Numbered from the stretch's first letter, positions 7,605 to 18,248 are shown. The stretch: 64,000 bases of DNA from Flavobacteriaceae bacterium (GCA_002694465.1 NZMG01000003.1:1-64000), one strand, 5' to 3'. Translations and numbers: made by a program. The notes: a model not told the origin generated them from the sequence alone.

Positions 7605-10232
7605 TTATTGTAAACTATTTAAACTTGCCTTTAGCGTTTCAATTTTAGCCAAAGCATCTGCCTCCTTTTGTTTTTCCATCGCCACAACCTGTTGTGGAGC
7701 ACCACTTACAAAACGTTCGTTCTTTAGCTTACCTTGTACACTACGTAAAAAGCCTTCGGTGTATTTAAGCTCTTCGATAAGTTTGGCAATTTCGGCTTCT
7801 ACATCAATTGCTCCTCCTATCGGGATAAAATACTCGTTACTTTTTACTCGGAAAGTCAACGCTCCATCCAGTTTACTATCGATATAATTTATTTCTGAAA
7901 GATTTCCTAGTTTTGATATCACACTATCAAAGTCTGAAGTAGCTTTTTCAGCATTCATCACCGAAAGTGATATTTCTTCCTTAAACGAAATATTTTTTTC
8001 CTTTCTAATGTTTCTAATCCCCGAAATTACTTCCGAAGCAAAATCGAAACCTTTTATAAGCGCTTGGTCAAAACTTTTTTGCTCTGGCCACGATGCAATA
8101 ATTAAGGCTTCTTCTGGGGTTCTTTCTGTAATGTGTTGCCAAATATGCTCCGAAATAAATGGTACAAAAGGATGTAACACTTTAAGGTTGTCTTCCAAAA
8201 TACCTATTACTGCTGCTTTGGTTTTAGCTGCAATGGGTTGTCCATATTCTGGCTTTACCATTTCCAATAACCACGAGCAGAAATCATCCCAAATTAGTTT
8301 ATAGGTCGCCATTAAGGCATCACTCATTCGGTATTTACTATAGTGGTCCTCAATTTCTACTAACGCCTGCTGAAATTTGTTTTGGTACCATTCAATGGCA
8401 ATTTTTGAACTTTCTACCTCCTCTAAATCCGCAACTTCCCATCCATCGATTAATCGGTAGGCATTCCATATTTTATTAACAAAGGCGCTCCCTTGCTTAC
8501 ACAAATCTTCATCGAACATTAAATCGTTTCCGGCAGGCGAACTCAACAGCATCCCCACTCGAACCCCATCGGCTCCGTATTTTTCAATCAATTCGATAGG
8601 ATCTGGGGAATTTCCTAACGATTTACTCATTTTTCGGCGTTGTTTGTCGCGAACAATCCCTGTGAGATACACATTATTGAAAGGTTTTTCACCTCTATAT
8701 TCGTACCCAGCAATAATCATTCGTGCCACCCAAAAGAATAAAATTTCGGGAGCGGTTACCAAATCGTTAGTAGGGTAGTAATAATTTATTTCTTCATTAT
8801 CAGGCTCCAAAATTCCATTGAATACACTCATGGGCCATAACCACGAAGAAAACCAAGTATCCAATGCATCTGGGTCTTGGGTTAAATCAGCTTGCGAAAG
8901 ATTTTTATTTCCAGATTTTTCTTGAGCCAATTGTACTGCTTCTTCTATACTTTCAGCAACCACAAAATCTTCCTTTCCATCGCCGTAATAATAGGCTGGA
9001 ATTTGGTGTCCCCACCACAATTGACGGCTAATATTCCAATCGCGAACATTCTCCATCCAGTGGCGGTAAGTGTTTACAAATTTATCGGGCACTAATTGTA
9101 CGTCTTTCTCCAAAACAGCGTCCAAGGCAGGTTGTGCCAGTTCCTTCATTTTAAGGAACCATTGGTCACTTAATTTTGGTTCAATGACAGCGCCAGTACG
9201 TTCGCTAGTGCCAACTTTATTAGTGTGTTGTTCAATTTTTGAAATCACACCCAAGCCTTCCAATTCTTTTACGATCTCTTTTCGAACCACAAAACGATCC
9301 TTTCCTTCGTAATGCATTCCGAAGCTATTTAAGGTAGCATTATCGTTAAAAATATCAATGATTTCGAGATGGTGTTTATCGCCCAACATTTTATCGTTTT
9401 CATCATGTGCAGGCGTTACTTTTAAACAACCTGTACCAAACTCTACGGTTACGTATTCATCTTCAATAATAGGAATTATCCTATTGCAGATTGGAACAAT
9501 TACTTTTTTCCCTTTTAAATGGGTGTAGCGTTCATCGGTAGGGTTAATACACACAGCGGTATCGCCCAAAATGGTTTCGGGACGCGTGGTGGCAATGGTT
9601 ACAAACTCATTACTGCCTTCAATTTGATATTTTAAATAGTAAAGATTCCCTTGTTTTTCTTCGTAAATAACTTCTTCATCACTCAAGGTAGTTTGAGCTT
9701 CGGGATCCCAATTAACCATACGGTACCCACGATAAATATGTCCTTTTTTGTATAAATCTACAAAGACCTTTATCACCGATGCCGAAAGGTCATCGTCCAT
9801 GGTAAATTTGGTACGTTCCCAATCGCATGAAGCGCCCAGTTTTTTAAGTTGTTCAAGAATGATTCCTCCATGTTTGTACGTCCATTCCCAAGCATGTTCC
9901 AAAAATTGATCGCGCGTAAGGTCATTTTTTTCAATACCTTCATTTTTCAATTTAGCCACCACCTTGGCTTCTGTAGCTATAGAAGCGTGATCTGTACCAG
10001 GTACCCAACATGCATTAAATCCTTTTAATCGCGCACGTCTTATAAGTACATCTTGAATGGTATTATTGAGCATATGACCCATATGAAGCACTCCTGTAAC
10101 ATTAGGAGGCGGAATAACAATAGTATATGGCGTCTTTTCATTTACCTCACTATGAAAATAGTTATGTTCCATCCAGTAGCTATACCACTGGTCTTCAACG
10201 TTTTTTGCACTATATTTTGACTCCAAAATCAT
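7605..10232 (-). CDS. valS: Valine-tRNA ligase
   Basis: The 875-residue class I aminoacyl-tRNA synthetase charges tRNA-Val with valine. The HIGH-type motif is [15 protein letters not shown] (residues about 42-56) and the KMSKS loop is [10 protein letters not shown]. In between lies the editing domain, with [17 protein letters not shown]. The C-terminus has the anticodon-binding helical domain and a ValS coiled-coil arm ([20 protein letters not shown], then the end). Length is normal for the family. It is transcribed away from the DUF1573 gene, with which it shares a 125-base promoter region. Confidence 0.98.
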   Translation of the reverse strand: MILESKYSAKNVEDQWYSYWMEHNYFHSEVNEKTPYTIVIPPPNVTGVLHMGHMLNNTIQDVLIRRARLKGFNACWVPGTDHASIATEAKVVAKLKNEGIEKNDLTRDQFLEHAWEWTYKHGGIILEQLKKLGASCDWERTKFTMDDDLSASVIKVFVDLYKKGHIYRGYRMVNWDPEAQTTLSDEEVIYEEKQGNLYYLKYQIEGSNEFVTIATTRPETILGDTAVCINPTDERYTHLKGKKVIVPICNRIIPIIEDEYVTVEFGTGCLKVTPAHDENDKMLGDKHHLEIIDIFNDNATLNSFGMHYEGKDRFVVRKEIVKELEGLGVISKIEQHTNKVGTSERTGAVIEPKLSDQWFLKMKELAQPALDAVLEKDVQLVPDKFVNTYRHWMENVRDWNISRQLWWGHQIPAYYYGDGKEDFVVAESIEEAVQLAQEKSGNKNLSQADLTQDPDALDTWFSSWLWPMSVFNGILEPDNEEINYYYPTNDLVTAPEILFFWVARMIIAGYEYRGEKPFNNVYLTGIVRDKQRRKMSKSLGNSPDPIELIEKYGADGVRVGMLLSSPAGNDLMFDEDLCKQGSAFVNKIWNAYRLIDGWEVADLEEVESSKIAIEWYQNKFQQALVEIEDHYSKYRMSDALMATYKLIWDDFCSWLLEMVKPEYGQPIAAKTKAAVIGILEDNLKVLHPFVPFISEHIWQHITERTPEEALIIASWPEQKSFDQALIKGFDFASEVISGIRNIRKEKNISFKEEISLSVMNAEKATSDFDSVISKLGNLSEINYIDSKLDGALTFRVKSNEYFIPIGGAIDVEAEIAKLIEELKYTEGFLRSVQGKLKNERFVSGAPQQVVAMEKQKEADALAKIETLKASLNSLQ

Positions 10233-10357
10233 TTTTGGTCTAATTTTTGAAATGTAGTCTGCAAAAGTAGGTATAAGTTCAAGATTATAAAAGTGAATAA
10301 CTTATTTTGCACTTTGTGTAAAAGTTACCTACTTTAGTAACCGTAAAATAATAAACC

Positions 10358-10744
10358 ATGAAAAAAATTGTCTTTGTTGCCCTAGTCGCACTAGTAAGTT
10401 TTGCCGCTCAAGCGCAGGCCAAAATCGAGTTCAAATCTGATACTATTGATTATGGTGAAATTGCCAAAGGTAGTGATGGTGTTCGCGTATTTGAATTTAC
10501 AAATACTGGTTCTGAACCGCTTATCATTAGTGACGTAAAGTCTAGTTGTGGTTGTACTGTTCCAGAAAAGCCTAAAGACCCAATTGCTCCTGGAAAAAAT
10601 GGACAAATAAAAGTAAAATACGACACCAACCGCGTGGGGCCTATTAGAAAGACTGTAACGGTATATTCTAATGCTACCGAACCTATTAAAGCTTTAAAAA
10701 TTAAAGGGGAGGTTTTAGATGGCAAAAGCGTCTTAGAAAATTAA
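10358..10744 (+). CDS. DUF1573 domain-containing secreted protein
   Basis: The 128-residue protein has a cleavable signal peptide (about residues 1-19, ending AQA) and one immunoglobulin-like DUF1573 domain: FKSDTIDYGEIAKGSDGVRVFEFTN, then SSCGCTVPEKPKDPIAPGKNG and TVTVYSNATEP. The Cys-Gly-Cys turn is typical of the family. Probably periplasmic; function unknown. It is a single gene closed by a strong hairpin terminator. Confidence 0.93.
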   Translation: MKKIVFVALVALVSFAAQAQAKIEFKSDTIDYGEIAKGSDGVRVFEFTNTGSEPLIISDVKSSCGCTVPEKPKDPIAPGKNGQIKVKYDTNRVGPIRKTVTVYSNATEPIKALKIKGEVLDGKSVLEN

Positions 10745-10765
10745 ACCTATTTAAAATATTATTAT

Positions 10766-10792
10766 AAAACCGCTCTCTAGAGCGGTTTTTTT
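10766..10792 (+). terminator. Intrinsic terminator after the DUF1573 gene
   Basis: AAAACCGCTCT and AGAGCGGTTTT form an 11-bp perfect stem with a two-base loop, followed by a T run. The stem is also flanked by As on the left, so it could stop transcription from both sides. The T run reaches the stop codon of the convergent protease gene. Confidence 0.9.
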
Positions 10793-12140
10793 ATATCACA
10801 TCTTTTAAAACAAATTTCTTTTTAAAGATCCTACCATTGCGTTTAATTTCCACGGAAATTTTCCGATTGCTTTTTGAGGTGAAGAGTTCGGTGATCTCAA
10901 AAAGTTTATATTTAAAAGCTGCCTTTCCATTGAGTGTAAGCAATTCGTCTCCTTTTTCAATTCCAGCCAAGGCAGCGGGAGAGTCTTTACGAACCTCTGC
11001 AATGACATATTTTGGAGCTAAAAAGAAATTAAGAATTGGATTTACCCGAATTTCTATAGAATTATTGGCAGAGTTGACACCTGGTTCAAGACTAATTTCT
11101 TCCGTTTTTGAAAAACTACTCACAGAAACCAACCCATCATGTTCTACAACCAGACCTGCCATATTGTAATGAAAGGGAGCTTTATAGAAACGATTCTTAC
11201 GTAGCGTCATGGTTTTATCTCGGTAATTCATAATAACGGTAAACCGTTTTAACAAATCACCTCCCAAACTACCATCTCTTTCATCGAACAACACTATTTC
11301 CTCTAGTGCCTCATGCTCTGGAAAAGAAACATTTACCTTATTAAAACTATAGTCCCCAAATAGTATCCCATCAAGTTTTGAGCGTTTACCATAAATTCCG
11401 CCGCTTATACCCAGTCCTAAAAAATCATCAAAATAATTTTTTGGGTCTTCTTTAATGCTCCAGTCTTCATTAAAAAGCCACAAGGCATCGCTGGCACCAG
11501 AATCTATTAATAAGGTAACCTTGGTCGTATCATTATCATGGACGATTGGAGTTCTTACATAGGGTTTATCATCCTTCAAAAAAATATTGATAGTCTCACA
11601 TCTTCTGCACTTCTTTTCTTGATAATGTCGAGGATTATAAATCGTTAACTCTTCTTTGCTATAATCTGTCTTTACAATAAAATCCTTAAAAAAATCATAT
11701 CCTAAAATACCATGAACTGGAATCCCCATACGAGGAGAAAAGTTGATAGATTCATCAAAAATAACAAAGAGTGTATGGTCATTATCCACAGCATCGCCAA
11801 TCTTAACTTGATTATTTAAACTTTTTAATGCATCTATGGTACCACCCGTTCCTAATCCCCTAATTTTAATAGGAGTAACATTTTTAACCTCAATAGAATC
11901 AATTTCAGAAAGGCTAAAAAGCATAGAATTACGCGCACCTGTATCAAGAATAAAGGTAAGTTCTTTGCCATTGACTTCGACAGGGACTACGACCAAATTA
12001 TTTAGCAATTCAAACTTTATGTTATCCTTTTTTTGTTGATGCGGTAACCGAAATCCGTTTTGACCAAAACCCATACTTTCACCTAAAAAAAGGAGGACAA
12101 GAATAAGTAAATAGCTGAATGGAGTTTGTAGCCTGAACAT
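10791..12140 (-). CDS. Retropepsin-like aspartyl protease with PDZ domain
   Basis: The 449-residue protein has a signal peptide, two retropepsin-like halves and a C-terminal PDZ domain. The first half carries LTFILDTGARNS (catalytic DTGA) and the second LLIDSGASDALW (DSGA), each giving one aspartate of a paired active site. The PDZ domain (residues about 360-440) has DSPAALAGIEKGDELLTLNG. Probably acts in the envelope; targets unknown. Single gene transcribed divergently from the aminotransferase gene. Confidence 0.9.
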   Translation of the reverse strand: MFRLQTPFSYLLILVLLFLGESMGFGQNGFRLPHQQKKDNIKFELLNNLVVVPVEVNGKELTFILDTGARNSMLFSLSEIDSIEVKNVTPIKIRGLGTGGTIDALKSLNNQVKIGDAVDNDHTLFVIFDESINFSPRMGIPVHGILGYDFFKDFIVKTDYSKEELTIYNPRHYQEKKCRRCETINIFLKDDKPYVRTPIVHDNDTTKVTLLIDSGASDALWLFNEDWSIKEDPKNYFDDFLGLGISGGIYGKRSKLDGILFGDYSFNKVNVSFPEHEALEEIVLFDERDGSLGGDLLKRFTVIMNYRDKTMTLRKNRFYKAPFHYNMAGLVVEHDGLVSVSSFSKTEEISLEPGVNSANNSIEIRVNPILNFFLAPKYVIAEVRKDSPAALAGIEKGDELLTLNGKAAFKYKLFEITELFTSKSNRKISVEIKRNGRIFKKKFVLKDVI

Positions 12141-12234
12141 TACTTGAAAAGATATAAAATTTATGACAAAAGGGATTTCATTTTCTTAACTTTTAATATT
12201 TATTTCGCAACTTTGTTATCTAATTTTATAAAAC

Positions 12235-13425
12235 ATGCCTTCAATATCCACAAAAGGGCTGCATATGCCGGAATCTCCTATTAGGAAGCTAGTTCCCTTT
12301 GCCGAAAAAGCCTATAAGCAAAAAAAGACTGTATACCATTTAAACATAGGCCAACCTGATATTAAATCACCACAAATAGCTATGGATGCCGTGGCGATGC
12401 ACTCTTTGGAAATTTTGGCTTATACCCGTTCGGAAGGCTCTGAAGAGTATCGTGCAAAAATTGCTAATTACTATAAAAATAAGCAAATAAACGTTGAAGC
12501 TCAAGACATCATCGTTACCACCGGAGGAAGTGAAGCCTTATTATTTGCCATGGGTACTCTTTGCGATGCCGGCGACGAAATTATCATCCCAGAACCCTTT
12601 TATGCAAATTACAATGGTTTTGCCACCGCATCTGGAGTAAATATTGTTCCTGTTATTTCAAAAATTGAAGACAACTTTGCACTTCCACCAATTGCAGAAT
12701 TTGAAAAATTAATTACCCCAAAAACCAAAGCTATTTTAATTTGCAACCCTGGAAATCCGACAGGGTATTTATATTCAAAAGAAGAAATTAAGACGTTGTG
12801 CGACATCGTAAAAAAACACGATTTATTTTTAGTGGCGGATGAAGTTTACCGGGAATTTACCTATGACGGATTGCAACACTATTCTATTTTACAAGAAGAA
12901 GGAATGGAAGACTACGGAATTATAATTGACTCTGTTTCCAAAAGATACAGCATGTGTGGTGCAAGAATAGGGTGCTTGGTTTCAAAAAACCCGAAGGTAA
13001 TTTCCACCGCCTTAAAATTTGCACAAGCCAGATTAAGTCCCCCTACATTTGCTCAAATTGCTAGCGAAGCGGCTCTAAGTACCCCTCAAAGTTATTTTGA
13101 CAACGTTATAAAAGAATATAGTGAACGCCGAGATACACTGGTTAAGCATTTACAGGCTATTCCAGGTATAAAAGTTGGCGTTCCAAAAGGAGCATTTTAC
13201 TGTATTGTGGAGCTTCCGGTTAAAAACAGTGATGACTTTGCGCAATGGTTGCTAGAATCTTTCGACCTAAATGGTGAAACTATCATGGTAGCCCCTGCAG
13301 CAGGATTCTATTCCTCACCTGGAGTGGGATTAAATCAAGTACGTATTGCCTATGTGCTTAAAAAAGAAAGCCTTGTGAGAGCTGTTGAAATTCTGAAAGT
13401 TGCATTAGAACAATACAAAGAATAA
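12235..13425 (+). CDS. PLP-dependent aminotransferase, class I (aspartate type)
   Basis: The 396-residue fold-type I transaminase has NIGQPDIKSP near the start, TTGGSEALLFAMGTLC (cofactor phosphate region), CNPGNPTGYLYS, VADEVYREF and the Schiff-base lysine in SVSKRYSMCGARIG. It probably transfers amino groups between aspartate or another amino acid and 2-oxoglutarate; specificity is not certain. The stop codon overlaps the ATG of murB, so the two are translationally coupled. Confidence 0.93.
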   Translation: MPSISTKGLHMPESPIRKLVPFAEKAYKQKKTVYHLNIGQPDIKSPQIAMDAVAMHSLEILAYTRSEGSEEYRAKIANYYKNKQINVEAQDIIVTTGGSEALLFAMGTLCDAGDEIIIPEPFYANYNGFATASGVNIVPVISKIEDNFALPPIAEFEKLITPKTKAILICNPGNPTGYLYSKEEIKTLCDIVKKHDLFLVADEVYREFTYDGLQHYSILQEEGMEDYGIIIDSVSKRYSMCGARIGCLVSKNPKVISTALKFAQARLSPPTFAQIASEAALSTPQSYFDNVIKEYSERRDTLVKHLQAIPGIKVGVPKGAFYCIVELPVKNSDDFAQWLLESFDLNGETIMVAPAAGFYSSPGVGLNQVRIAYVLKKESLVRAVEILKVALEQYKE

Positions 13426-14438
13426 TGCAAATTGAAGAACAAAAATCGTTAAAGAATTTCAACACCTTTGGGATTGATTGCCAGGCGAGTTATTTCATTT
13501 CTGTTAATTCAGTAGAAGATTTAAAAAGCATCCTTTTTTCAGAAAAAAACAAACCCTTTTTTGTTCTAGGCGGCGGAAGTAATATTCTGTTAACCAAAGA
13601 TATTGAAGCCATGGTGCTTCATATTAATTTGAAAGGAATTTCAGTAATTTCTGAAAGTGATTCTGAGATTATCATCAAAGCCCAAGGAGGTGAGAATTGG
13701 CACGAGTTTGTTCAGTATTGCATCAACCATAACTGGGGTGGTATTGAAAACCTTTCTTTAATCCCAGGGAATGTAGGTACCGCTCCCATTCAGAATATAG
13801 GAGCCTATGGGGTTGAGTTAAAAGATATTTTTGAAAGTTGTAAAGCAATTCATAGAACCACACTCAAAGAAAAAACATTCAACTTAGAGGAATGCCAATT
13901 TGGGTACCGAGATTCCATCTTTAAAAATGCTGAAAAGGGAAATTATATTATTACTTCTGTACAATTCAGATTAACGAAAAAGAATCACAAACTAAAAACC
14001 TCTTATGGGGCGATTCAACAGGAATTAGAAAAAAGGAATGTAAAAAAACCTACCATTAAAGCTATTTCTGAAGCAGTGATTGCGATACGAGAATCCAAAC
14101 TTCCCAATCCTAAAGTTTTAGGAAATAGCGGAAGTTTCTTTAAAAACCCCGTCATCTCATTGGCAGACTTCAACCAGTTTCGACACAAATTCCCGGAAGC
14201 TCCTTTTTACGAAGTTTCTTCCACCGAGTTTAAAATTCCGGCGGGATGGCTTATTGAAAAAGCAGGTTTTAAAGGACAGCGCTTCGGGGACGCTGGTGTA
14301 CATAAAAACCAGGCTCTCGTTTTAGTAAATTATGGCAATGCACAAGGTGCAGAAATTTGGGAATTGGCAATTAAAATTCAGGAAAAAGTAAAGGATCTTT
14401 TTGGCATTTATATTGAACCTGAAGTAACGGTTATTTAA
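13425..14438 (+). CDS. murB: UDP-N-acetylmuramate dehydrogenase
   Basis: The 337-residue FAD enzyme makes UDP-MurNAc for peptidoglycan. FAD-binding motifs are FVLGGGSNILLT and IPGNVGTAPIQNIGAYGVE. The active-site serine lies in GNSGSFFKNP, and the C-terminal PAGWLIEKAGFKG and YIEPEV are conserved. The central YGAIQQEL region indicates the E. coli-like type I form. It overlaps the aminotransferase by one base and its 3' end overlaps the convergent fasciclin gene by eight bases. Confidence 0.97.
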   Translation: MQIEEQKSLKNFNTFGIDCQASYFISVNSVEDLKSILFSEKNKPFFVLGGGSNILLTKDIEAMVLHINLKGISVISESDSEIIIKAQGGENWHEFVQYCINHNWGGIENLSLIPGNVGTAPIQNIGAYGVELKDIFESCKAIHRTTLKEKTFNLEECQFGYRDSIFKNAEKGNYIITSVQFRLTKKNHKLKTSYGAIQQELEKRNVKKPTIKAISEAVIAIRESKLPNPKVLGNSGSFFKNPVISLADFNQFRHKFPEAPFYEVSSTEFKIPAGWLIEKAGFKGQRFGDAGVHKNQALVLVNYGNAQGAEIWELAIKIQEKVKDLFGIYIEPEVTVI

Positions 14439-15039
14439 TATTCAACACCGCATCAATTGCATGCACTATCCCATTACCTCCCGTAATATCCTTGGTTCCT
14501 ATTTTCGCTTTTTTACCGTTAGCATCGGTAATGATAATGTCGGTTCCTTCTCTAGTAGCAGTTAATTTTGCCCCTCCAACTGTTTCAAGTTCTACTTTCC
14601 CAGAGCCCTTCATATTTTGTATTAAATCGAAAGATGTAAAACTCCCTTTTACAATATGATTTTTAACCAGTTTTCCAAAATTGGCTTTATTTTCAGGTCT
14701 AAGAAAAGGGTTCATTTTTTCTTTTGGGATAGCATCGAACGCAGCATTGGTAGGTGCTAAAACGGTATAAGGCCCATCTTCTTTTGAAAGTAATTCGGTT
14801 GCCTCAACAGTAACAATGGCACTTGCAAACGATTTTAACTCGGGTGTACTCATTACCTTAGCCAAAACACTAGCGATGACCTTTCTGTCTTCTTCGGTAA
14901 GGATTTTCTTTTGTGCTTTTTGTGGTGTGGTCACTTCATTAGTTTCGACACTTGGAGTTTCTTCCTTTTGATTGTTTTTACAAGAAACAAGTACAATACT
15001 TAATAGACTTAATCCCAAAAATAATTTATAAACCTTCAT
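14431..15039 (-). CDS. Fasciclin domain lipoprotein
   Basis: The 202-residue protein has a lipoprotein signal (lipobox VLVSC at about residue 20), a low-complexity linker rich in Glu and Thr, and one FAS1 domain with the family motifs GPYTVLAPTNAAFDAIP and a closing GNGIVHAIDAVL. FAS1 domains mediate adhesion or binding at the cell surface. Single gene, convergent with murB. Confidence 0.93.
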   Translation of the reverse strand: MKVYKLFLGLSLLSIVLVSCKNNQKEETPSVETNEVTTPQKAQKKILTEEDRKVIASVLAKVMSTPELKSFASAIVTVEATELLSKEDGPYTVLAPTNAAFDAIPKEKMNPFLRPENKANFGKLVKNHIVKGSFTSFDLIQNMKGSGKVELETVGGAKLTATREGTDIIITDANGKKAKIGTKDITGGNGIVHAIDAVLNIK

Positions 15040-15102
15040 AAAATTAGCGTTAAATATGGCCTAAAAATACTCAAATTCTTATCAAAAGAACAAGAAAGAT
15101 TG

Positions 15103-15110
15103 TATTTTTG
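15103..15110 (+). promoter_or_regulatory. Flavobacterial -7 promoter element
   Basis: TATTTTTG fits the TAnnTTTG element and lies about 18 bases before the ATG at 15,128. No clear TTG is found at the usual distance upstream. It probably drives the small membrane protein gene and the downstream glycosyltransferase, sigma factor and Nramp genes. Confidence 0.5.
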
Positions 15111-15127
15111 CACAACAATATTTCAAT

Positions 15128-15331
15128 ATGGGAATTTTACTATTAACACTTGTTTTATTACTTCTAGCGGTTGCAGGTATCGCTATAAAGTTATGGGCTA
15201 AAAAAGACGGAAAATTTGCAGGAACTTGTGCAAGTCAAAGTCCATTTTTAAACAAAGAAGGGGAAGCTTGCGGAATGTGTGGGAAGACCCCAGATCAATT
15301 TAGTACTTGTTCTGAAACCTCTGAAAAATAA
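15128..15331 (+). CDS. Small single-pass membrane protein
   Basis: The 67-residue protein has an N-terminal membrane helix (residues 2-23) and a Cys-rich soluble tail (TCAS, then EACGMCGKTPDQFSTC). Proteins of this type are conserved in Bacteroidota and usually labelled membrane or secreted protein. The CGMCG pair could bind metal or form a disulfide; that is inference. It precedes the glycosyltransferase gene by 13 bases. Confidence 0.8.
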   Translation: MGILLLTLVLLLLAVAGIAIKLWAKKDGKFAGTCASQSPFLNKEGEACGMCGKTPDQFSTCSETSEK

Positions 15332-15344
15332 TCTCTCGTAGCCT

Positions 15345-16439
15345 ATGCTGCTACTCTACCTCTTTATTGCAGTAGTTCTTGTTAACACTGCTTATTTTAT
15401 TCTTTTTTCAAAATTTTCGATGTCAATTCCCTCACAAATTGACACCAAGGAAAATTTTCCTGTTTCGGTCATCATCTGTGCTAAAAACGAAGCCGAAAAT
15501 TTAAAAAAGAACATTCCTGCTATTTTAAATCAGGAGTATCCCAATTTTGAAGTCATTTTAATCAACGATGCTTCTATAGACGACACCCAAGATGTCATTG
15601 AAGCCTTTGCTGCAAGAGATTCAAGGGTACATACCGTAAACATTGAAAATAACGAAGCCTTTTGGAGTAATAAAAAATATTCGCTCACCCTCGGAATTAA
15701 AAGAGCCGTTAACCAGCGTATGCTTTTTACCGATGCGGACTGTCAACCCGCAAGTGACCAATGGTTACGACAGATGGTTTCTCATTTTTCAGAAGAAAAA
15801 CAACTTATTTTAGGCTATGGTGCTTATCGAAAAGAACGAGGGTTTTTAAATAAACTCATCCGTTTTGAAACACTTATGACCGCTATTCAATATTTTGCCT
15901 ATGCGAAAGTGGGAATGCCGTATATGGGCGTAGGTCGAAATCTAGCATACACCTGCAAGCTGTTTTACGATAATCGTGGGTTTATGAGTCATATGCGAGT
16001 CGCTTCGGGAGATGATGATTTGTTTGTAAATGAGGCAGGAAATGCAAACAATACAGCACTTTGTTATAATGAAGAAAGTTTTACCTACTCTACTCCTAAG
16101 AAAACTTTTTCAGACTGGATTCGTCAAAAAAGACGACATATTACTACCGCAAAACACTATAAACCTAAACATAAAACACTTTTAGGGATTTATTATGCGA
16201 GCACCCTTTTGTTTTGGCTTTTGGCAATTGTTTCATTTGTGTTTTTAGATTGGAAAATTATTCTGGCTCTTATTATTTTCAGAATCACCCTTCAATATAT
16301 TTTTATCGGAAAAGGTGCTAAACTTTTAAAAGAGCACGACCTCCTTCCCCTTCTTCCGCTTTTTGAAATGTTTTTAGTATTGGTACAATTAACTATCTTT
16401 ATTTCTAATTCATTATCAAAACCAAAACGTTGGAAGTAA
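15345..16439 (+). CDS. Family 2 glycosyltransferase, membrane bound
   Basis: The 364-residue protein has an N-terminal membrane helix, a GT-A catalytic domain (FPVSVIICAKNEAENL, then VILINDASIDDT and the DxD-like LFTDADCQP) and a QKRRH motif after the acceptor region (residues about 262-268), followed by two or three C-terminal membrane helices. It resembles processive or polyprenyl glycan transferases. Acceptor unknown. Its 3' end overlaps the sigma factor gene by ten bases. Confidence 0.92.
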   Translation: MLLLYLFIAVVLVNTAYFILFSKFSMSIPSQIDTKENFPVSVIICAKNEAENLKKNIPAILNQEYPNFEVILINDASIDDTQDVIEAFAARDSRVHTVNIENNEAFWSNKKYSLTLGIKRAVNQRMLFTDADCQPASDQWLRQMVSHFSEEKQLILGYGAYRKERGFLNKLIRFETLMTAIQYFAYAKVGMPYMGVGRNLAYTCKLFYDNRGFMSHMRVASGDDDLFVNEAGNANNTALCYNEESFTYSTPKKTFSDWIRQKRRHITTAKHYKPKHKTLLGIYYASTLLFWLLAIVSFVFLDWKIILALIIFRITLQYIFIGKGAKLLKEHDLLPLLPLFEMFLVLVQLTIFISNSLSKPKRWK

Positions 16440-17002
16440 CAGAAGAAGATATTCTAAAGCAAATTAAGCGGGCTAAAGAAGGCAAACAAAATGCCTTCAA
16501 TTTTTTGTTGGACCATTTTTGGAATTTGGTATATGGCTTTCAGTTAAAGCGCGTGAATAACGAACATGATGCCGAAGACATCACTATTGAAGCCTTTTCT
16601 AAAGCATTCGATAAGATTGAAACCTTTGATGAAAACTACGCTTTTGGCACCTGGCTGGTTTCCATTTCGAAAAATATTCAGATAGATAAAACCCGAAAGA
16701 AAAACGCGTCTATCTATTCTCAAACCACCGATGCCAGTGCCGAAATTGTAAAGAAAATTCCTGATCAAAGCCCATCTCAGGAAGACAAACTGATTACAGA
16801 ACAAAACCTCAACGAGCTCCTTCGCTATATCAAACAACTGAAGCCTCATTACCAAGAAATAATCAATCTTCGCTATTTTCAGGAAATGAGTTATAATGAA
16901 ATTTCCGACCAACTCGAAGAACCACTTAGCAATGTTAAAGTGCGTTTACTGCGTGCAAAAAAACTGCTCGCCGAAATCATTACCGAAAATCGTAAAAAGT
17001 GA
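16430..17002 (+). CDS. RNA polymerase ECF-type sigma factor
   Basis: The 190-residue sigma-70 family protein has region 2 (FNFLLDHFWNLVYGF, then DAEDITIEAFSKAF and FGTWLVSISKNIQID) and region 4 (NLRYFQEMSYNEISDQLEEPLSNVKVRLLRAKK). It starts at TTG 16430 inside the end of the glycosyltransferase gene; I see no other start. No anti-sigma gene is adjacent; the Nramp gene follows with a four-base overlap. Confidence 0.92.
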   Translation: MEVTEEDILKQIKRAKEGKQNAFNFLLDHFWNLVYGFQLKRVNNEHDAEDITIEAFSKAFDKIETFDENYAFGTWLVSISKNIQIDKTRKKNASIYSQTTDASAEIVKKIPDQSPSQEDKLITEQNLNELLRYIKQLKPHYQEIINLRYFQEMSYNEISDQLEEPLSNVKVRLLRAKKLLAEIITENRKK

Positions 17003-18207
17003 CACAATTCCTTAAAAAGTTTGGACCCGGATTCTTGTTCGCTGGTGCAGCGATTGGGGTGTCGCATTTAGTACAATCTACGAGAGCGGGCGCCGATTTT
17101 GGACTAGGACTGCTTTGGGCCTTGGTGCTCATTAATGTAATAAAATATCCTTTTTTTCAGTTTGGGCCTCGATATGCTTCGGCCACAGGAGAAAATTTAT
17201 TACAAGGCTATGCTAAAATGAGCAAGTGGGTCTTGGTTGCCTATTTCATCATTACCTTTGCGACCATGTTTACCATTCAAACCGCTGTTACAATTGTTAC
17301 GGCAGGGATTGCCTCTTCTTTATTCGCTAGTGGCACTTTGGTTTTTTGGACCACAGCGGTAACTTCGGGTTGCTTTTTTATTTTGTTATTGGGTAAATAC
17401 AAGGTATTAGATTCTTTAATGAAATACATTGTCGTTGTGCTTGCCATAAGTACCATAGCCGCTGTAATTTTGGCTTCCACAAAGTTTGAAGGAACCTTAT
17501 CATTTCAGCAAATAGTTCCTAAAGACGCCATGGGAATTGCCTTTTTAATTGCTTTTATGGGATGGATGCCGGCACCCTTGGATATTACCATTTGGCAATC
17601 GATTTGGACCGTGGAAAAACGGAAACTCAATTCAAATATAAATTTTAAGGAATGCCTATTCGATTTTAATGTGGGATATGTTATGACCATTATTTTAGGC
17701 ATTTGTTTTATCGCATTAGGCACCTTTGTCATGTTTGGTAGCGGTGAAAGTTTTTCAGCCAAAGGAGATGTTTTTGCGAATCAACTAATAGGAATGTACA
17801 CCACAAGTTTGGGGAGTTGGGCACAATGGATTATTGGGATTGCGGCTTTAGCGACCATGTTTAGCACAACCCTAACCACATTGGATGCCTCTCCACGGGT
17901 AATGCATATTACCAGCGAACTACTTTTCAATAAGACTTTTAAGCAAGGGTATTTATTTTGGCTACTTATATTAGTTACAGGAACACTTTCTATATTTTTC
18001 TTTTTTGTAACAGAAATGGGATTACTTATTGAAATTGCTACCGTGCTTTCCTTTTTAACCGCCCCATTTTATGCTATTATTAGTTATATTCTTTTAACAG
18101 GAAAACACACCCCAAAGGAGGCAAGGCCTTCTGGGTCATTACGTCTTTTTAGCCTTTTGGGCATACTCATTTTGGTAGGATTTAGTATATGGTATTTGGT
18201 TACTTGA
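16999..18207 (+). CDS. Nramp family divalent metal transporter
   Basis: The 402-residue protein has about 11 membrane helices. The first (GPGFLFAGAAIGVSHLVQSTRAG) holds the place of the metal-binding DPGN region, but the sequence is GVSH and TRAGAD, so it departs from canonical manganese transporters. The helix-6 region reads FMGWMPAPLDITIW instead of the MPH motif. It belongs to the divergent Nramp-related branch whose substrate is uncertain. GTG start at 16999 overlaps the sigma factor stop. Confidence 0.85.
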   Translation: MTQFLKKFGPGFLFAGAAIGVSHLVQSTRAGADFGLGLLWALVLINVIKYPFFQFGPRYASATGENLLQGYAKMSKWVLVAYFIITFATMFTIQTAVTIVTAGIASSLFASGTLVFWTTAVTSGCFFILLLGKYKVLDSLMKYIVVVLAISTIAAVILASTKFEGTLSFQQIVPKDAMGIAFLIAFMGWMPAPLDITIWQSIWTVEKRKLNSNINFKECLFDFNVGYVMTIILGICFIALGTFVMFGSGESFSAKGDVFANQLIGMYTTSLGSWAQWIIGIAALATMFSTTLTTLDASPRVMHITSELLFNKTFKQGYLFWLLILVTGTLSIFFFFVTEMGLLIEIATVLSFLTAPFYAIISYILLTGKHTPKEARPSGSLRLFSLLGILILVGFSIWYLVT

Positions 18208-18232
18208 GTCCTAATTTAAATTTTTAAAATCG

Positions 18233-18240
18233 TATCTTTG
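18233..18240 (+). promoter_or_regulatory. Flavobacterial -7 promoter element before lipA
   Basis: TATCTTTG matches TAnnTTTG exactly and lies eight bases before the ATG of lipA. This short gap would give a very short leader. No well-spaced TTG is visible, so confidence is limited. Confidence 0.4.
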
Positions 18241-18248
18241 TCCAAGCT